Under the pieces are notes generated by a model, which saw only the letters and a program-made list of their open reading frames with translations, was not told the DNA's origin and ran no database searches. A DNA stretch of 14,964 bases from Spirochaetaceae bacterium. Lineage in GTDB: Bacteria; Spirochaetota; Spirochaetia; SZUA-6; Fen-1364. This document shows positions 14,716 to 14,964 of the stretch, piece after piece (the first letter of the stretch is position 1; each line of letters opens with the position of its first letter). A program made the translations under genes and the position numbers. The stretch lies in assembly GCA_003154555.1 (NCBI GenBank), contig PMDT01000262.1:11404-26367 (forward strand). The letters run 5' to 3'.

Positions 14716-14964
14716 CTATTTCGGCGCGGGTTGTGCCGCCTGCGTCGCTGCCGCGAGCTCCTCCTTGGTAGCATCGCGGATTTTCACAACTGTCACCGCA
14801 AAAGTGAGATCCTTGCCCGCGAGGGGATGGTTGAAGTCGATCGTCACACTCTTTTCGCTCACCGCGGTGATCGTCACCACGGCCGTTTGGCCGCCGGGGC
14901 CGGAGACCTGGAACTTCTGGCCGACCGCAAGCTTGGCATCCTTGGGGAACTGGTCCTTGGGGAC
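14716..14964 (-). CDS. FKBP/SlyD-type peptidyl-prolyl cis-trans isomerase, C-terminal part
   Basis: The last 82 codons of a gene that begins beyond the right edge; the frame is open to base 14964 and ends at TAG 14718-14716. The residues VTIDFNHPLAGKDLTFAVTV are the hallmark end of SlyD-like FKBPs, in which an insert-in-flap domain is followed by D-x-N-H-P-L-A-G-K-x-L-x-F and a final strand VVKIRDATKEEL. The part before it (VGQKFQVSGPGGQTAVVTIT) fits the insert-in-flap strands. These enzymes speed up proline isomerisation during folding and act as chaperones. The tail is Ala/Gln/Pro-rich (AAATQAAQPAPK) with no His-rich metal-binding tail such as E. coli SlyD has. Whether it carries a signal peptide is off-window. 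A terminator follows directly. Confidence 0.88.
   Translation of the reverse strand, partial: VPKDQFPKDAKLAVGQKFQVSGPGGQTAVVTITAVSEKSVTIDFNHPLAGKDLTFAVTVVKIRDATKEELAAATQAAQPAPK

Noticed and set aside
1..14964. Mobile elements, CRISPR arrays, tRNA or rRNA genes, defence islands
   Set aside because: Looked for on both strands; no transposase, terminal repeats, spaced direct repeats, cloverleaf or integrase-like gene. The SbcCD-like pair alone is not evidence of a phage-defence island.

Overview
The window is a GC-rich (by eye well above 60% G+C), tightly packed bacterial chromosome segment with twelve protein genes, two of them cut by the window edges. I see no tRNA, rRNA, CRISPR array, transposase or phage gene. 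A Sec-type signal peptide on a PAP2 enzyme, a KirBac channel, a GPH-family symporter and an SbcCD-like pair all fit a free-living bacterium. The combination reminds me of high-GC spirochaetes or deltaproteobacteria-like lineages, but no gene here fixes the phylum and I hold that loosely.

Layout. (1) 3-836 (+): 3' part of a zinc-dependent medium-chain alcohol/polyol dehydrogenase. (2) 3226 down to 843 (-): a membrane-protein operon of a KirBac-type potassium channel, a secreted PAP2 lipid phosphatase translationally coupled to it, and a DUF998 multi-pass membrane protein. A TTGACA/TATACT promoter candidate lies just upstream. (3) 7659 down to 3308 (-): a GPH-type sugar:cation symporter followed by a cytoplasmic GH38 alpha-mannosidase that resembles mannosylglycerate hydrolase. 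(4) 7869-10936 (+), divergent from (3): an RNase D-like 3'-5' exonuclease, a DHDPS/N-acetylneuraminate-lyase family aldolase and an N-acylglucosamine 2-epimerase family enzyme, as a compact operon. (5) 14500 down to 10956 (-): an SbcD-like nuclease and an SbcC-like ATPase with a GTGA overlap. (6) 14964 down to 14716 (-): the C-terminus of an FKBP/SlyD-type prolyl isomerase, followed by a good rho-independent terminator.

How the genes may work together. Blocks 3 and 4 read as a mannoside or amino-sugar utilisation locus: import by the symporter, cytosolic cleavage by GH38, 2-epimerisation of the released mannose or ManNAc by the AGE enzyme, and aldol chemistry by the lyase homologue. Block 2 pairs a lipid-sensitive channel family with a lipid-phosphate phosphatase, which suggests a membrane-state or ion-homeostasis module. 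Block 5 is a DNA-end-processing complex of the YhaO/YhaN-SbcDC type whose ATPase has no zinc hook and carries a beta-rich insert where the hook should be.

Main points for a second look: the KirBac-PAP2-DUF998 operon; the missing canonical start codon of the epimerase; the hook-less SbcC; the atypical active-site motifs of the lyase homologue; the exonuclease gene embedded in a sugar operon, possibly preceded by a leaderless 17-codon ORF; and very short or absent leaders at several promoter candidates.
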